64,000 bases of DNA from Zychaea mexicana (lineage: Eukaryota; Mucoromycota; Mucoromycetes; Mucorales; Lichtheimiaceae), in the NCBI RefSeq assembly GCF_025766255.1, contig NW_026516789.1:1-64000 (forward strand). The letters run 5' to 3'. Both the position numbers and the translations under genes were made by a program. Positions 34,031-46,477 of this stretch are shown here, one piece after another. Each line of letters begins with the position of its first letter. Position 1 is the stretch's first letter. Below the pieces are notes generated by a model, which worked only from the letters and a program-made list of their open reading frames with translations, did no database searches and had not been told where the DNA came from.

Positions 34031-35014
34031 TTGTTTTTCTCTGTCTTTATCTTTAAATGGCTGTATCCTAGTTTTTGTGATTAATACTCTTCTTTTTTCA
34101 TTTTCTACTCAGAGGTCACGATTTATCATGTATTTGTTAGTCTGATTTTTTTGTTAGGTTTGAATAGTGCTTTCCCATACCCCTTTAGATTAGTTATATA
34201 TAATGTACTCTCATATACAATTTTATTGTTTATTTTACATCAAACATAATTAAGCCTGTATATTGTCTACTACTATCATTATTGCCACTACATGTTATCC
34301 TAATAATAGAAAATGAATCGATTAAATAGATATGCAAAGTATCAATGAGAAAAAAAAAGGTTTAAGGCAGTCGATCAATACGTTTCTGAATATGCATAGC
34401 ACACGGCGCAACGTTTACGTTACAATATCTGAAATAAAAATAAAAAACAAAAATTAGAAATACATGTTGAATGAGTAAATGCCAGTAGAAGATTAGAAAT
34501 AATAATGTGCTTTTTGTGATGAAAGGTAGTGTGTTGGTGATAAAAATTCTATATTACATTTTGGAAATTTCCGTACTGGTTTACGTGCCTTCATACTGAT
34601 TTTCTCGTGCCAAGTAGAAATTACTGCGTGAAAGTATTTGAGCTCTGCTTATCTATTTTTATAACTCGAACAAAGTGGTTAGAAGAATTCTGGTCGAAGG
34701 TGAGGCTTACTGTTCTTGAGTTAGTATTTTATATAATAGGTGTTCGAAGTGACAAATTGAGTGAGAAAGATCAATTGACCTCGAGAATAACGGAAGGCAT
34801 TAAACGAGTAACTAAGGATTACTGTGTTGGATGGAGTAATTATTCGAAGTCATTTATTGATGCTTGCCTACAAAATAAAAGTCTTATAGGAATCTGTTGT
34901 ATTTCCTTTGTTGTTAATAAAATAAAAGTTGATACGCAAAACTGCAAAATGGCTGGCGCAAATATATTCCCCAGACAACCCTACTTGGCGCAAATAATTT
35001 GGAAAAAACCAGTA

Positions 35015-35979
35015 TGTATGATAGCTTGCCCATGTAGTCAAAATAAAATGTACACGCATTAACCTCCCTAATTTTCACTTGACTTGCTCATACCACTTTC
35101 CAGTCGAACCAAAAACTTTCTCAGTTGTAGTAATAATACATGGTTCCAAACACTATATTTCAAAAAAAGTTAGTGAATACATATCATTTAAGCGCAACGT
35201 AACATACAGTAAATGTTGCGGCTGTAGATATAGGTATGTAGAAACGCTTAATATACTACTTATTTAACATAGCAATGTAGCTCTTTTAGGAGTGGAATAC
35301 AATGATGATACTATTACTCTTTTTTCCCTAAAAATTTGGATCGGTTTTACAGTAAGCAAATGCTAACGACGAGAGCTGGCTCAACATCTAGTAAAAAGAG
35401 TAGATACTCCTGCTGATGGTGTTTAGACGGTATGGCAAAAAATCGGTAGTCCTACAGAGAAACATTGTGCATGCTGCCAGTGCCAACAGCTGACAGATGA
35501 TCTTTCGAAGACTGTTTTCTCCAAATGAGGAACTAGTGCTTGTAATTACAACCAATGTACAACTTTACTTGCTAACCCACGGATATTGAACAAGCTTGGT
35601 CAATAAAGAGAAAAGTCTATGATGGTTCTTCTTTCTCTGATCCACACGTCAATGCAATCATTTTCCCCTCTATAAAACATAGTGAGTTATTCCTGGTTGT
35701 TGATACGTAGCATCACTGTAAAGTAATATGTTGTTACTTTTGCTTTTTGCGATAAGAAAAGAAGCTCTCCGTGCTCCTGGGTAAAAAAGATCAACTTAAT
35801 AAGTTTCCGACATGCCAGCTTTTTCGTATACACACGCTTTGAAACCTTGGAACTGAAGCTCGTTCTTTTTCTTTTGTCTCTTTATTCCATTCTGTTCTCT
35901 CGTTCTTTCTTTAAGCTATTTGACTACTACAACTACTCTTTTTTGTCCATCCGTTCGTTTTATATTTTCTTCCATCCTT
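35015..35979. promoter_or_regulatory. Upstream region of the RhoGEF gene
   Basis: 965 nt without a supported gene. It ends in a CT-rich leader (about 35855-35979) before the ATG at 35980. Confidence 0.4.
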
Positions 35980-38900
35980 ATGACCAAGGAGCTGTGTAAT
36001 GCTTCAGATCCACCTTGCAATCCGCAAAAAAGTCCCGCCGCATCGATTTCATCAGCTTCAATATTATTGAATCAACAACAACAACAACAGCAGCAGCGTA
36101 TCTCAACAACGACAGCAACGATAAATGAACCATCAACAACAGTATCTACGCCAGTATCAGCTCCAGCGCCCGCTCCAACTCCATTAGCGTATCAGGCACA
36201 GGCCGATCCATCTTTAGATTCTTTGGATGCTAAAACTGCAAGTAACATTTCGCTAGCGACAACACTATCGTCCGATGATGGGGATTCGTTTGTTACCACT
36301 CGCAATGGGCTATCATCCTCATCATCTATGTCTCTGGGCACCTTGTATCATCAAGCCAGATACAGCTCGCTGTCTTTGGTCAGCGAAGATTTGGTGCAAC
36401 AACGCATGAGACAACGCAAAGCTGAAATTTCTGCAGCAACAGCTGCTGTGGTGGCTGCTGCAAAGGCGGCAAAGAAGCATACGGCCGCTTCTGTTGCCTC
36501 GTCCTCTCCTCCTCGTTCCACCATAAAGAACAGTAAAATAACTTCCGAACATCAGTCGTCACCAAGAACAGGAGCAGCAAAAGCACTTGGAAGAGATTTG
36601 ATCCATCGTGTCGACACTCGTATCATTCACGCAATTATCGACCGTATCCTGTCATTTGAAAACAATGACAAATCTCGTCATGGTGATAGCAACAATGATG
36701 ATTACCAAGGAAACAGCCATAATGAAGACGACGCCAAAACTGATGTGATCGTATCGCCTCTCGCTCCGAATTCGCTTACGTCTCCTTTAGCAGATGACGT
36801 TTTTCTTAAACGTGCTGTGGAGGAAAAGGATCAAGAAGGCTCTTACCAGCCTTCTCTTGAACCCAATTATCAAGGCACTGATTCGGAGAAGCCGACCACA
36901 ACGTTGGCCGAGCGACACTTGCGCAGGCGTCAAGGTGCGATCCAAGAATTGCTGGACACCGAAGTCAGCTATTGCAAAGATTTGAACTCACTTGTCAACG
37001 TGAGTTTTCAACTCATTCCTCCAGGATTATCTTAAATATAGAAACCCATCTTTCTTGTCGTTGCTGTTGCTGATTCTATGGGTGGGGTGGATTGTAGCAC
37101 TTTTTTCGCGGCATTGCTGATATCAACAGTGTTCCGGATCGTTTCAAAGAAGGACTCTTTCGCAATTGCAGTCAAATTTTGACATTTCAAACGCAGTTTT
37201 CAGAGACGTTGGTATCGGCCATCCAGAGTGAACATTGCCAGGACGATCAAATTGATCAGCGTTTGATGCGCATTGCTCGTCAGTTCTGCATTTGGGTACG
37301 TGTTTGTCACGAAAGAAGAACTTTTTTAGGCCAGTTTTACTAACTATTATGCAAATTTATAGGCTGAGAAATTTGATGTGTACATCGATTACTGCATTTA
37401 TCAAGACAAGGCAACCGACGTCCACAAGGAGCTGATGTCAAACAACATGGCGTATCAACAAACGCTTGACAAACTCAACAAATTTAAAAGATCCACAGAT
37501 GAAATGAACGGTCGGCGTATGTTCGAAGATTATATGATTATGGTAATAAAAATTTAGCTTCTTGTGGTGCCGAAATAGAGTTTTCAAATTAAACCGCTAC
37601 CTTTTTTTCTTTAGCCTGTCCAACGACTTTTGAAATACAAACTGATACTAGAGTCGATGAGCAAAACTGTTCCCTCAGACTCTGCTGAACATGAGTCGCT
37701 GATGATGGCGTTGAACGTTATGCACGAGGTCGCCTTGCGGCTTAACTCTGAGAAATCACGCATGGAGGCTCGACGCAAAACTAAGCTTTTCCTGAACCGG
37801 CTGGATACGGATTGGGTGAATGTATGATTAAAATATCAGCACATATAGTCAAATGCTAAAGTGAAGGTGTGTGTATATGGGTTATATAGGCTGCTTCTAG
37901 ACGCTTTTACGGTGTTCTTGGATCATGCGTATTGATTGGCACATTGGATATTCGGATATTATCCGAAGGTACCAAAGTAAAACGCTTTGGATGTGCACTA
38001 TTCAACTCGTACATGATTATCGCCAAAGGAAAACGACACGATCGATATGAGCCACGCCATTGGTTTCCCCTGCGCACTTTTGAGGTGCGAGAACTTCCAA
38101 ACGAGCAGCGTACGTTTAACCACAGAACTATCACGTTTTCAGTACTTGACTACTAGTATAATTATCTGACTCTGCAACCCTAGCCAGTCTTCCGCATTCT
38201 TGGCTGTTATTTAGTGAAACCCGATCTATTGAATTTGGCGCTATGTGTGAGACAGAAAAGCAAATTTGGCTGGACAAACTGAGAGGTGCCGTAAAAAAAT
38301 CCAAAGACGAGTACGAAGAAAGCCAGACATCCAGCAGTGCCGTTGAAGAACTGTTCGTGTCATCGTTCAACTTGTCGTCAAGCGCCAGCAACAATAACAG
38401 CAACATTACTGTGGCAACAGGAGGATCAGCAGTGCCACAACCAGGCTCAGTACATTCATATGGATCGACATCGTGTACAAGCCTTAGCAGTTTCTTTTCG
38501 CGATCAGAACTTCAAGTTCACAGCGGAAGCAATGTAGCATTAGATAGTAGCAACAACAACAGACCTGACACACCAAGGACAACATATTCGGTTGATACGA
38601 TTGATGATGGCAATAGCGAATCACCAACACATTCATCTGCACAAAGCAGCAACGTGAATTCACCTGGAATGCGCTCGCAGGCGAGCATCAGCGATTTTTG
38701 CGACTTTGTCACCAATACTGTGGCCGATTTCCGTTCACAACGACGCTATCAACAATACAGCCTACGCTCAATCAATATTGACAACAAGTTTGAAGATGTG
38801 TGCACAACGCCCATCTTAACTGCCCGCTCACAAGCTAAAAATGATCGCTCGAGCGGTATGGAACAATGGAAGAGAAAGAGCCGTATGGGCAAATCGGCCT

Positions 38901-39694
38901 CAATGCTTGCATTTACCAGTATCAAGGGACTCGAAGACGAGTACCATCCTCCTGCTCATCATCCTCACCATCATTCTCAACCGCATCATCCGCATTCCAA
39001 AGGACCTATGCCAACAGCAACCATGTCATCGCCACAGGATATATTCAGAAGCGCTGTGCACCGCAAAGCATCGTTACCCAGTCGACTCCGCATTTCTGAG
39101 CCTATCACGATGAATCATGATACCTTTCCTCGTCGACCACCATCCACTCACAGTATGCATTCATCCGTAACAGCAACGACGGCATCAGCACGCGAAACGC
39201 CATCGCAGCAGCAACATCCACCACTGGGAGCTAGCGGATCAGTAAATACCGAAAGCATGATTTTTAGACTATCGCGCCGTGGATCACTTAACAGCAGCAA
39301 CGCGAATGAGAGCACGACGAGTTTCCAATCAAGAAGTAATGCTGGCGTCAAGATGCAAGTCGCAAGCAATGATCCTGCCGCACGATTACCACCTCAAGCC
39401 ACACCGGGTCTGCCACGCTCACTGAGCGCAGCTACTATGGGACTTGCTAGAACATCATCTCGTTTTTTCGGTCGCATGGTGGAAAAGTTGGGTACTATAG
39501 GAACCCCACGACGAACCAGACGGAATCCCGCAAATACTGACTTGAGATTGACACAAAGTGATGCCCCTTATACTCCTTTGGCTACCTCTTCAGTGCCAGG
39601 ATATACAGCAGATTCATCACAAAAACAGGCGAGAAAGGTACAGCGAACATTTGAGAATCTTTCCATTCGATCTTTAACTGACTTAGATCTGTAG
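35980..39694 (+). CDS. RhoGEF (DH-PH) protein
   Basis: A guanine-nucleotide exchange factor for a Rho-type GTPase. Six exons: 35980-36999, 37098-37295, 37363-37542, 37615-37821, 37890-38109, 38184-39694; 1111 aa. Residues 1-315 are disordered with Gln, Thr/Pro and Ser runs. The DH domain (about 318-515) starts RRQGAIQELLDTEVSYCKDL, continues RFKEGLFRNCSQILTF and IYQDKATDVHKEL, and has the helix MVQRLLKYKLILESM-like segment at the exon 3/4 junction (IMPVQRLLKYKLILESM). The PH domain follows (about 535-650: VLIGTLDIRILSEGTKVKRF, SYMIIAKGKRHDRYEP, IEFGAMCETEKQIWLDKL). The 460-aa tail is Ser/Asn/His-rich with basic patches. Start: first ATG after the pyrimidine leader. Which Rho GTPase it serves is not determinable. 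Confidence 0.9.
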
Positions 39695-40287
39695 ACAAAA
39701 CGACAGCTTTCAAAGAAACCACCCCCGCTTATTATACCTGAATCATCTGCTCACAGAACAAATAGCATAACGAGAAAGGGGCGATCAACGGAAAGACAGC
39801 TACAAAAGTAGATGGTTATTTGCATCGCTTGTTTGATAGTTATATTGGATAACAGTGTTGGCAATACCACAAACATGATAATTTTAGAAAACTTTATTAT
39901 TACTGAATCCTGTTACATACACCATGAAAAATTTGTTGGTTCATTAAATACATGAGTATATTGCATTTCTTGACTTTTTTCATAAGATATTTTCACATAT
40001 ACGGTACCTTAAAAACAAGATACAGATTTTACCTGCAGAGAATGTCACTGGTAGGAAGAAGTATATCAGCAGTAATGCAAGGCTGATCACTTAGTGTCTT
40101 CAGGGGAAGCAGAGGTGGAAGGAAACGGGGTGCAACTATTACTGCTAGCTGCATAAGATGACCAATCAAAACTATTTTATAGAAACAATCAAATTGCTAT
40201 CATTGCATATAGAGGTCTCGAAGAAACATAGCATAAACAACATCTTTTTTTCTTTTTTTTTGCTTACTTCCTCTCGCCCCATCCATA
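39695..40287. other. Intergenic, RhoGEF to reductase gene
   Basis: 593 nt containing the RhoGEF 3' UTR and a T-rich leader before the next start. A minus-strand frame around 40085-40150 ends STSASPEDTK-stop but has no exon partner, so I do not call it. Confidence 0.4.
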
Positions 40288-41419
40288 ATGTATATCCCTT
40301 ATCCAACAGTGACCAACGTTGTCCTTGGTGTTTTGGCTCTATTTGGTTGCGCTCTTGTAATTATACGAGAGTCAAGGCCGGAAACGCGCATGGCATACTC
40401 AAAATTCGCACCACAAAATATGTCATCGATGAAGGTATATACACAAGCATTACTTTATTGTACTATTCTAAGTATCAGATGTTTTTGCTCATGTAATCAC
40501 ACATAAGCAGATACCATCTAGGATCGGAATGCTGTTGATTTACTCGCCATCAGCTATCATATCACTGCTTGCCGTATTGTCGTTAGCTCATCATCAACAC
40601 ACGGGTTGGGTCGCATGGTTGAGTTTATTACACTATCTCAAAAGGGTTTATGTAAGTATCATTTTACATTTTCGTTTTGACTTTTTGTTAAAGAATCCAC
40701 TTTTTGTATTGCTTATCCTCAACATCCAACAGGAAGTCACTTTTGTTCATAGATACTCTGGATATTCTTTGACAAGAGACGCTTGTCTAATTTCTACGGC
40801 GTATATAGGGATGACAAGCATCTTTCTTTATCTTGCAGCTCAGGTGCCGTCTACAGATGTTGATAAACACCAAGTACGTTTGGGTTCCGTGATGTTTCTC
40901 GTGGGTGAGTGTACGAACTTTTACCACCATAGTATCTTGTCAAACTTAAGAACAAAAGGTGATACGACGTACAAGGTAAGAAGCATCATTATAAATGAGG
41001 CTGCTATGGGCATTACATGGATAAATAGAAAGGCTGTCGGTTTCATTCTTTATCACATCACACACACTAACCCAAAATATCAATGTGTAATTTTTTAGAT
41101 TCCGGAGCATGGATTGTTTAGTTTTACATGGTGTCCCCACTATGTAAGTAATAACCCAAGTTTTTCCCTTTATTCAGGCCACTACCTTTGCGCTATATCA
41201 CTGCCTGGAGCAATCTAATAACTCGTATTTTTCAAACAGCTTGGTGAAATTACATCGCTTGCAGGTTTAGCGATCGTGACTCAAAACATTCTGTCACTGC
41301 CATTTGAAGTTGCAGTTATTGTCTACCTCAGTATGCGAGCAATTAATACCAAGCAATGGTACGAAAGTAGATTCCCTGCTGCTGCACCCAGGGCAGCCTT
41401 GATCCCAGGAATCTTTTAA
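40288..41419 (+). CDS. Steroid 5-alpha-reductase family membrane protein
   Basis: Five exons: 40288-40434, 40511-40651, 40733-40975, 41099-41143, 41240-41419; 251 aa. The protein has several hydrophobic helices (ER multipass). It carries the family segments LHYLKRVYEVTFVHRYSG and FYHHSILSNLR, and the C-terminal signature IPEHGLFSFTWCPHYLGEIT. It ends AALIPGIF, close to the usual family end. These NADPH-dependent enzymes reduce steroid, polyprenal or trans-2-enoyl double bonds. The short N-terminus without a ubiquitin-like domain argues against the enoyl-CoA reductase TECR/TSC13. The substrate is left open. In exon 2 the GTAAGT donor at 40652 was preferred because it keeps the KRVYEVTF motif. 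Confidence 0.85.
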
Positions 41420-41675
41420 AAAAGGCTCATTTTAGAGATATAGCAATAAAAATTACAATGATGAGGAACGGAAAAGGTGGGAAAACAGATGTATATAGTG
41501 TGAAGATTATAAAGGAAGAAGAAAGAAAGAAAGATGTGATGGTTAGAGTGGGAGTGCAATATGTACGTGAGTAGGATTAGATTAGAGTTGGATGTAGGTA
41601 GAGATGCATGCATTTTTTTTTGGAAAGTGATCTGGGTTATTGTATATGTGTCAAAACGGATAGTCGGTTAGCTTT

Positions 41676-43788
41676 TTACTCGGATGGTGGTCGACGGCGA
41701 ATGCTTTTTCTATTACTACTGCTGCTGCCACTACTCACAGAGGCAGTAACAGAGGAGCCAATTGCTGCTGCTACTGCTGCCGTGATACCAATGGTTGTGT
41801 AGGATATCTTTTGTGGAGCCGCAATGACCGAAGCAAGTGACCGTCGCAGCACATGCTCAACAGGACCGCGCAGGAAAATGTAGAAAATGACCCAGTAGAT
41901 GGCTCCTTTGTAAGCAAACGATAGACGGAAGATACGTCGCGTCAGCCTGATGAATCTATGTTCAATCCGCTGCAGCTGCATCCGCACAGGCGCAAGCGCA
42001 TAAGCGGATTGTGGAACATCAGGTGGTAACAAATGTGGAAAATGCGGGGTATGCTGTTCTCGGTGCAGCTCAACAAGTTCTTCTCCTTCCTCCTCCAAGA
42101 GCATATACGTCTTTTCGTCTTGCTGCTGCAGCTCCTGTTGCTCCTGTTCATGTTGTAGCAAATTTAATCGATCGACAAGTGCAAAGCCGTTGATACCCAT
42201 GGATGGTGGTGCGCTGCTTGTAGTGAAATGAAACGTTGACCTTGGTGGTTGATGATGCGAAGTGTGTGCTCCCCCTCCTCGTCCACCGATAAATGATGTT
42301 AAGAACGCTGCGCCCATGTGAAGTCCGGTCCAGGAGTAGAAAGTGTTATTGCTTTGACCGGTGGCTGGCACGGGAAGCCATAGCGACCGTGGCAATTCGA
42401 GTGGTGGTGGCGGTGGCGGTACCTGCGGAGGATGTGCTGACACTGGTGTTGCAAAGCCCGGGGTGGCATAGGCACTGACAAAACCAGAGGATGATGTATC
42501 GGTCACAAACGTATCGTTCGCGTCATAGAATTCAACAGAAGAAAATGAGGTGCTTCGTGACAGGCGTGTTGATGCGGCAGCTTCGGGTCGTTCGAGGGGT
42601 TCTTCGAAAGTGTAGGGTGGTACGCCCTCTTGGACCTCCTTTTCGTCGACGATAGGTACAACCTGATCTTCTTCTTCTTCCGTGGCACCCATCCCATACT
42701 TTTGTAGCACTGAGTCAGTTTCGAATGTCCATTCAAAATCGTCTTCGCCGCCCAATTCTATGAAAGTGTTCATTGTTAGCAACACCGTCTTGAAAAATAG
42801 CCATATGCCCTTTGTGCTCCTTCACGTTACCGGTCAACAAATTCTCTCTGGGGACAATTTCTAGAACCTCCTGAGCTGTAGGAAAGCTTATCCGGCTCCG
42901 TGCTTCGTCACTCAGCAAATATTTAACCATTTGCCAAATTCCCTGATACATCCATCCAAAGTTCATCACATAGATCGACCCAATGAATCCAGGAAATCGT
43001 TTATCCATCAACTCCATCATGGTTTTCACCAATTGTGCGTCCTACATGACATCATTGCATAAGCACCTCATTGTTTTATACGCATATACCGACAGAGCAG
43101 TCTAGAATCACTTACAATTGGAATAAACGGAGCCTTTCCAATATCAATGATAACTGCCATCTGAGACACAAGAGCACAAGACTTGGAGTCATTGTTGTTC
43201 CTTCGATTATTCCATGTGGTATCCAGCATGACCTTACGGACCATCTCCATCACAAGACACGCATAAGGTCGTATGAAATCCGTAAGACTCTTTGACTTGT
43301 CATGAAACTGCGGAAAATGGCGCATGCGCACTACGGCAACAGGTCGGCCCAACTTGTCCTGCTTGTGGAAGAACGCAAATCCTCCGTCATAGAATTCACT
43401 AGCAACTGACTCATACGTCATACGTGCGACACCATGTTCTTGTCGCCACCGTATAGTATCCAAGAGTCGTTCGTGTGCTGTTGTCTCGTCAAACCCGCTT
43501 TCTCGAAGATATCGAAACACCGTTACTATAATAACGGACCAGTAAATATAGCTTGTCAGTTACATGTACGTTGGACCGCCAGCATTCTTCCAAAAAGATA
43601 GCAATATTTCTAATTTTAGTGTTACCGTCGTCATTAAGATACGTTTTGGCATCGTGTAGATCGACAGGCGAGAAACTAAGCAACTCGACGTCTCGGCTTA
43701 ATCGCTCGGCTAATCGACGTATATCCTCTTGGTGTTGCGTATACTGTGATTCGAGTAGAACGGCTTTTTCTTGCAAGATCTTTAGCAT
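41676..43788 (-). CDS. Sec14-like CRAL-TRIO protein with C-terminal membrane segment
   Basis: A lipid-transfer/binding protein. Four exons: 43788-43626, 43525-43116, 43041-42831, 42757-41676; 621 aa. Residues 1-75 form the CRAL-TRIO N-terminal helices, with the junction AKTYLNDD-VTVFRYLRESGFD. The CRAL-TRIO core spans about 90-270: GRPVAVVRMRHFPQF, SQMAVIIDIGKAPF, FPGFIGSIYVMNFGWMYQGI and the exit ELGGEDDFEW. A 250-aa acidic, Pro- and Gln-rich linker follows. Near the C-terminus are a hydrophobic helix (AIYWVIFYIFLRGPVEHVL) and a weaker one (YTTIGITAAVAAAIG), then a basic tail. All introns close in phase; the first spans 100 nt that is also open and would otherwise add unrelated residues. The membrane tail suggests tethering to an organelle. 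Confidence 0.87.
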
Positions 43789-45102
43789 GAGCAGCTGCCA
43801 AAGTTACAATGTGTGGTAGTGTAAATGCTGGAAGAGGTGGGTGGGGAGGGGGGAGGTGGAATATCGAGTTTTGTCAACCAACAAGATTTAAAATGAATGG
43901 GACAGCCCCATATTTGGAACGACGACGGAATAAATTGAAGCCGCATTCTAACAACAAACATGTTGGTACTACCATACATGCAGAAAGTGCATTTAACACA
44001 TAGCATATTGCGCACTTTGTCGGAAGGAGCAATCAACGGATTTCATCTCGCATAATTCACCCGGGTAAGTTTTCAATGATTGCTGTATCAAACATACAGA
44101 TAAAGGCGTTATTATTGGCTTTTATCCACGCTACTGACACCAATAATCATAATGATGTGCTTTTGGAATGAGTAGCCCCTACATCACACATTTCTCGCCA
44201 TTTGTTAGCCTAAACTTATAGGCAAAGGAGTAAAACTACCTCCCAACATGAGTAAATATTACATATTCACTTTCTTACCTGAAAGCTACAGGTAAACTGT
44301 AATGATGTATACAGTAGAGCCATTGCTTGTATTAACTCGGATGTAGTCGTCATTCCTGTGACAGTGTAAAGGCTTGAGAACAATCATAGAGCAATCCTTT
44401 GGAGTGCTGTCTGGTTCAAGAGCTTCCAGAGATACCGAATCAATGTCGAGCATTGGTTTGATCATACAAACCTTTGCACTTGTAATTTACCATTTTTTAT
44501 AAGCTTAGGCGGGAAGTAAAGCGCACTTGCACCGTAGATGTGACCACCCTGTTGACCTCTATCAAGTATTAAGACGTGAACTATATTCTAGATTAAGATT
44601 TTCAAATATGCTTTCGTACGAGTGACCAGTTTTGAAGAATTGCGATCGCTTCAAGTCCTGATGTATACCTCTTCTGTCGTTGCCATCAACACAATGACTT
44701 GGTTTTTACATAATAGACACGTTCTGCTGCCAATCTACAGTATCGGGTCCACATAGAAGCCACAAAATCAAACAAGTATTTCGACAAAAAGTATCTTTCA
44801 AGAAATAGACAATCAAAAGCCAATATCTTCAACATAAAAACACGATCCTACTATGACTAGTCTCTCTTATTCCTGAACCTCATCACATTGTTGTGAATTG
44901 AGATGTCTTGGTTGAGTAAGTCGAAAGACGACGTTCATGATATAACATTTGCATTAATCAAGTTGCTACGCCTTTTAGTCCTTTGACGTAGAATAGTGCA
45001 TTTTTGCTGGGTTCCTGAAATCGCTTTTGCGCCTTTCCCACACAGCAGCATTAAGAACCCAGCATTTCCTAGTACTTTATCAAATTCTTTCCCTCCTTTG
45101 TC
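43789..45102. other. Intergenic between divergent Sec14-like and ATG29 genes
   Basis: 1.3 kb of AT-rich DNA between two start codons. No supported coding exon, RNA gene or repeat was seen. Confidence 0.4.
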
Positions 45103-46477
45103 ATGACGCTCGAGAAAGATACACTACATGTCGTCATTCGTCTGCCATTTAAGCGACCTCCGGATTTCGTTGAGCCACCACCTGTATGTTATGCGTGCGC
45201 GCCTGCAACTTTGTTTCATCTCCCTTATTCTCACAAAAGTCGACGATTTCACTTTCGGGTTCTTAGATTCTTTGGACGGACGACATGGAGCAACAGTTAC
45301 GACAATATATGAGCCAAAAGCATACAGACTGTAAGAAGCCCAACTTTATGTCCAAAAGTGACTGTAACTAGCCTAACCTTAATTCTCGACGTCCCTTGTA
45401 ACCTTTGGGATAACTCACAGGGAACCATATCGCTGAACAGCTGCGTGTGCCAACTTCGTATCTTATTCGTCATGCAGCATTTATTTATGAAACTCAGCTT
45501 CTCGGAATCAAGCAGTTCCGTTTCCTAAACGAAGTAGGAAAAACACCACCCCCTCTTCCTTCGTCGTCTACAAGTAGTAGTAGTCATCATCGTCGTAACG
45601 TCTCATCGCAAAGTAGACCGTCGAGTCGACGACAAAGTAAGCAGCTTTGATTCTTCTAGTAATGGGAGGGTCTGCAAAGAAAGAGAAGGCGGGAAGCTCA
45701 TGAACTTCTTTCTTTTTTGGCGTATCCTATTATGTGTGATAGCAACAACTTCAACAACACCAACATCAACGATCCATCAGCTACAGCAGTTCCAGCAGCT
45801 ACAAATTCAGCAGCAGCAACAACAACAACAACAACAACAACAACTGCAGCAGCAGCATGATACGTTTATGATAGACAAGGGTAAATCTCCAGTTGATTCA
45901 ATGCAGCTATCCACTATTTCCAATATCGCACCGCGTAACGTTCTGCCCACAAACGATAAATCAGCCGTCGTCGAAGGATCACTATACACAAGCTTTGCGA
46001 GTCAGAAGAGTAGCCGGACATATTACTCTCCGCAACAATCGATGGGTCCATCCGACAGTGACAGAGAGAAAGAGGAGGGAGGTGAAGAGGAGGAGGAGGA
46101 TGAAGGAGGAGAAATCATATCAGAACAATTCCACAATTTGCAAATAGAGGAAGAGCCTGCATTTCTGCCAGTAAGAATACAGGCATCGTCGTCTTCATCA
46201 TCGCCATCTATTCGTCCGCGTGAGCAACGACGATTGGTGTTTTCGACAATTTCCTCCCGCTCAAGAGCCAATCGTAAAGCGTCCTCATCCAGTAGCCGTG
46301 CGGACGAGTCGACGGGGTCATCATTAGGTAACCAAGAAAAAAGAAAGGTGGGGGGGATTATATGTACTGCTAGCTCATTACTTTTGAAAAAAAAAAGATT
46401 TATCAGACTCGTCTATTACACAATCTGCCTTGGAAGATGCAATCATGTCCAAGTTTAACCACGGCTCGAAAATGTAG
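45103..46477 (+). CDS. ATG29: Autophagy-related protein 29
   Basis: Subunit of the Atg17-Atg29-Atg31 scaffold that recruits autophagy factors to the phagophore assembly site. Five exons: 45103-45183, 45267-45330, 45421-45636, 45743-46327, 46398-46477; 341 aa. The N-terminal Atg29 domain is clear once spliced: LHVVIRLPFKRPPDFVEPPP, ILWTDDMEQQLRQYM, then HTDWNHIAEQLRVPTSYLIR and HAAFIYETQLLGIKQF. A disordered middle has a Gln run (about residues 145-165), an acidic Glu stretch and Ser blocks. The last exon gives DLSDSSITQSALEDAIMSKF and ends HGSKM-stop, a conserved C-terminal helix of fungal Atg29 proteins. Exon 2 uses the acceptor at 45265-45266, because the nearer AG leads to a stop. Confidence 0.9.

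Larger units (their letters stand above)
31627..35014. mobile_element. Repeat-ended element with TA-flanked inverted termini, 3.4 kb
   Basis: Both ends share TACTGGTTTTTTCCAAATT in inverted orientation (left from 31627, right ending at 35014). The similarity continues inward with TTTGCGCCA- and GCGCCAAGTAGG-type words for 50-60 bp. The outer TA on each side could be a TA target duplication, as in Tc1/mariner-type insertions; this is inference. Mirrored tandem arrays lie inside at about 31690-31960 and 33757-34030. No transposase was found inside: the open frames are short or translate the arrays. It is therefore either non-autonomous or a composite of nested insertions. A third, diverged end-like sequence lies at about 34574-34617. 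Confidence 0.6.

Noticed and set aside
43518..43625. Reading through to LEECWRSNV in the Sec14-like gene
   Set aside because: The exon 1 frame stays open into the intron, but splicing at GTAACA joins YLNDD to VTVFRYLRESGF, as the CRAL-TRIO N-terminal pattern requires.
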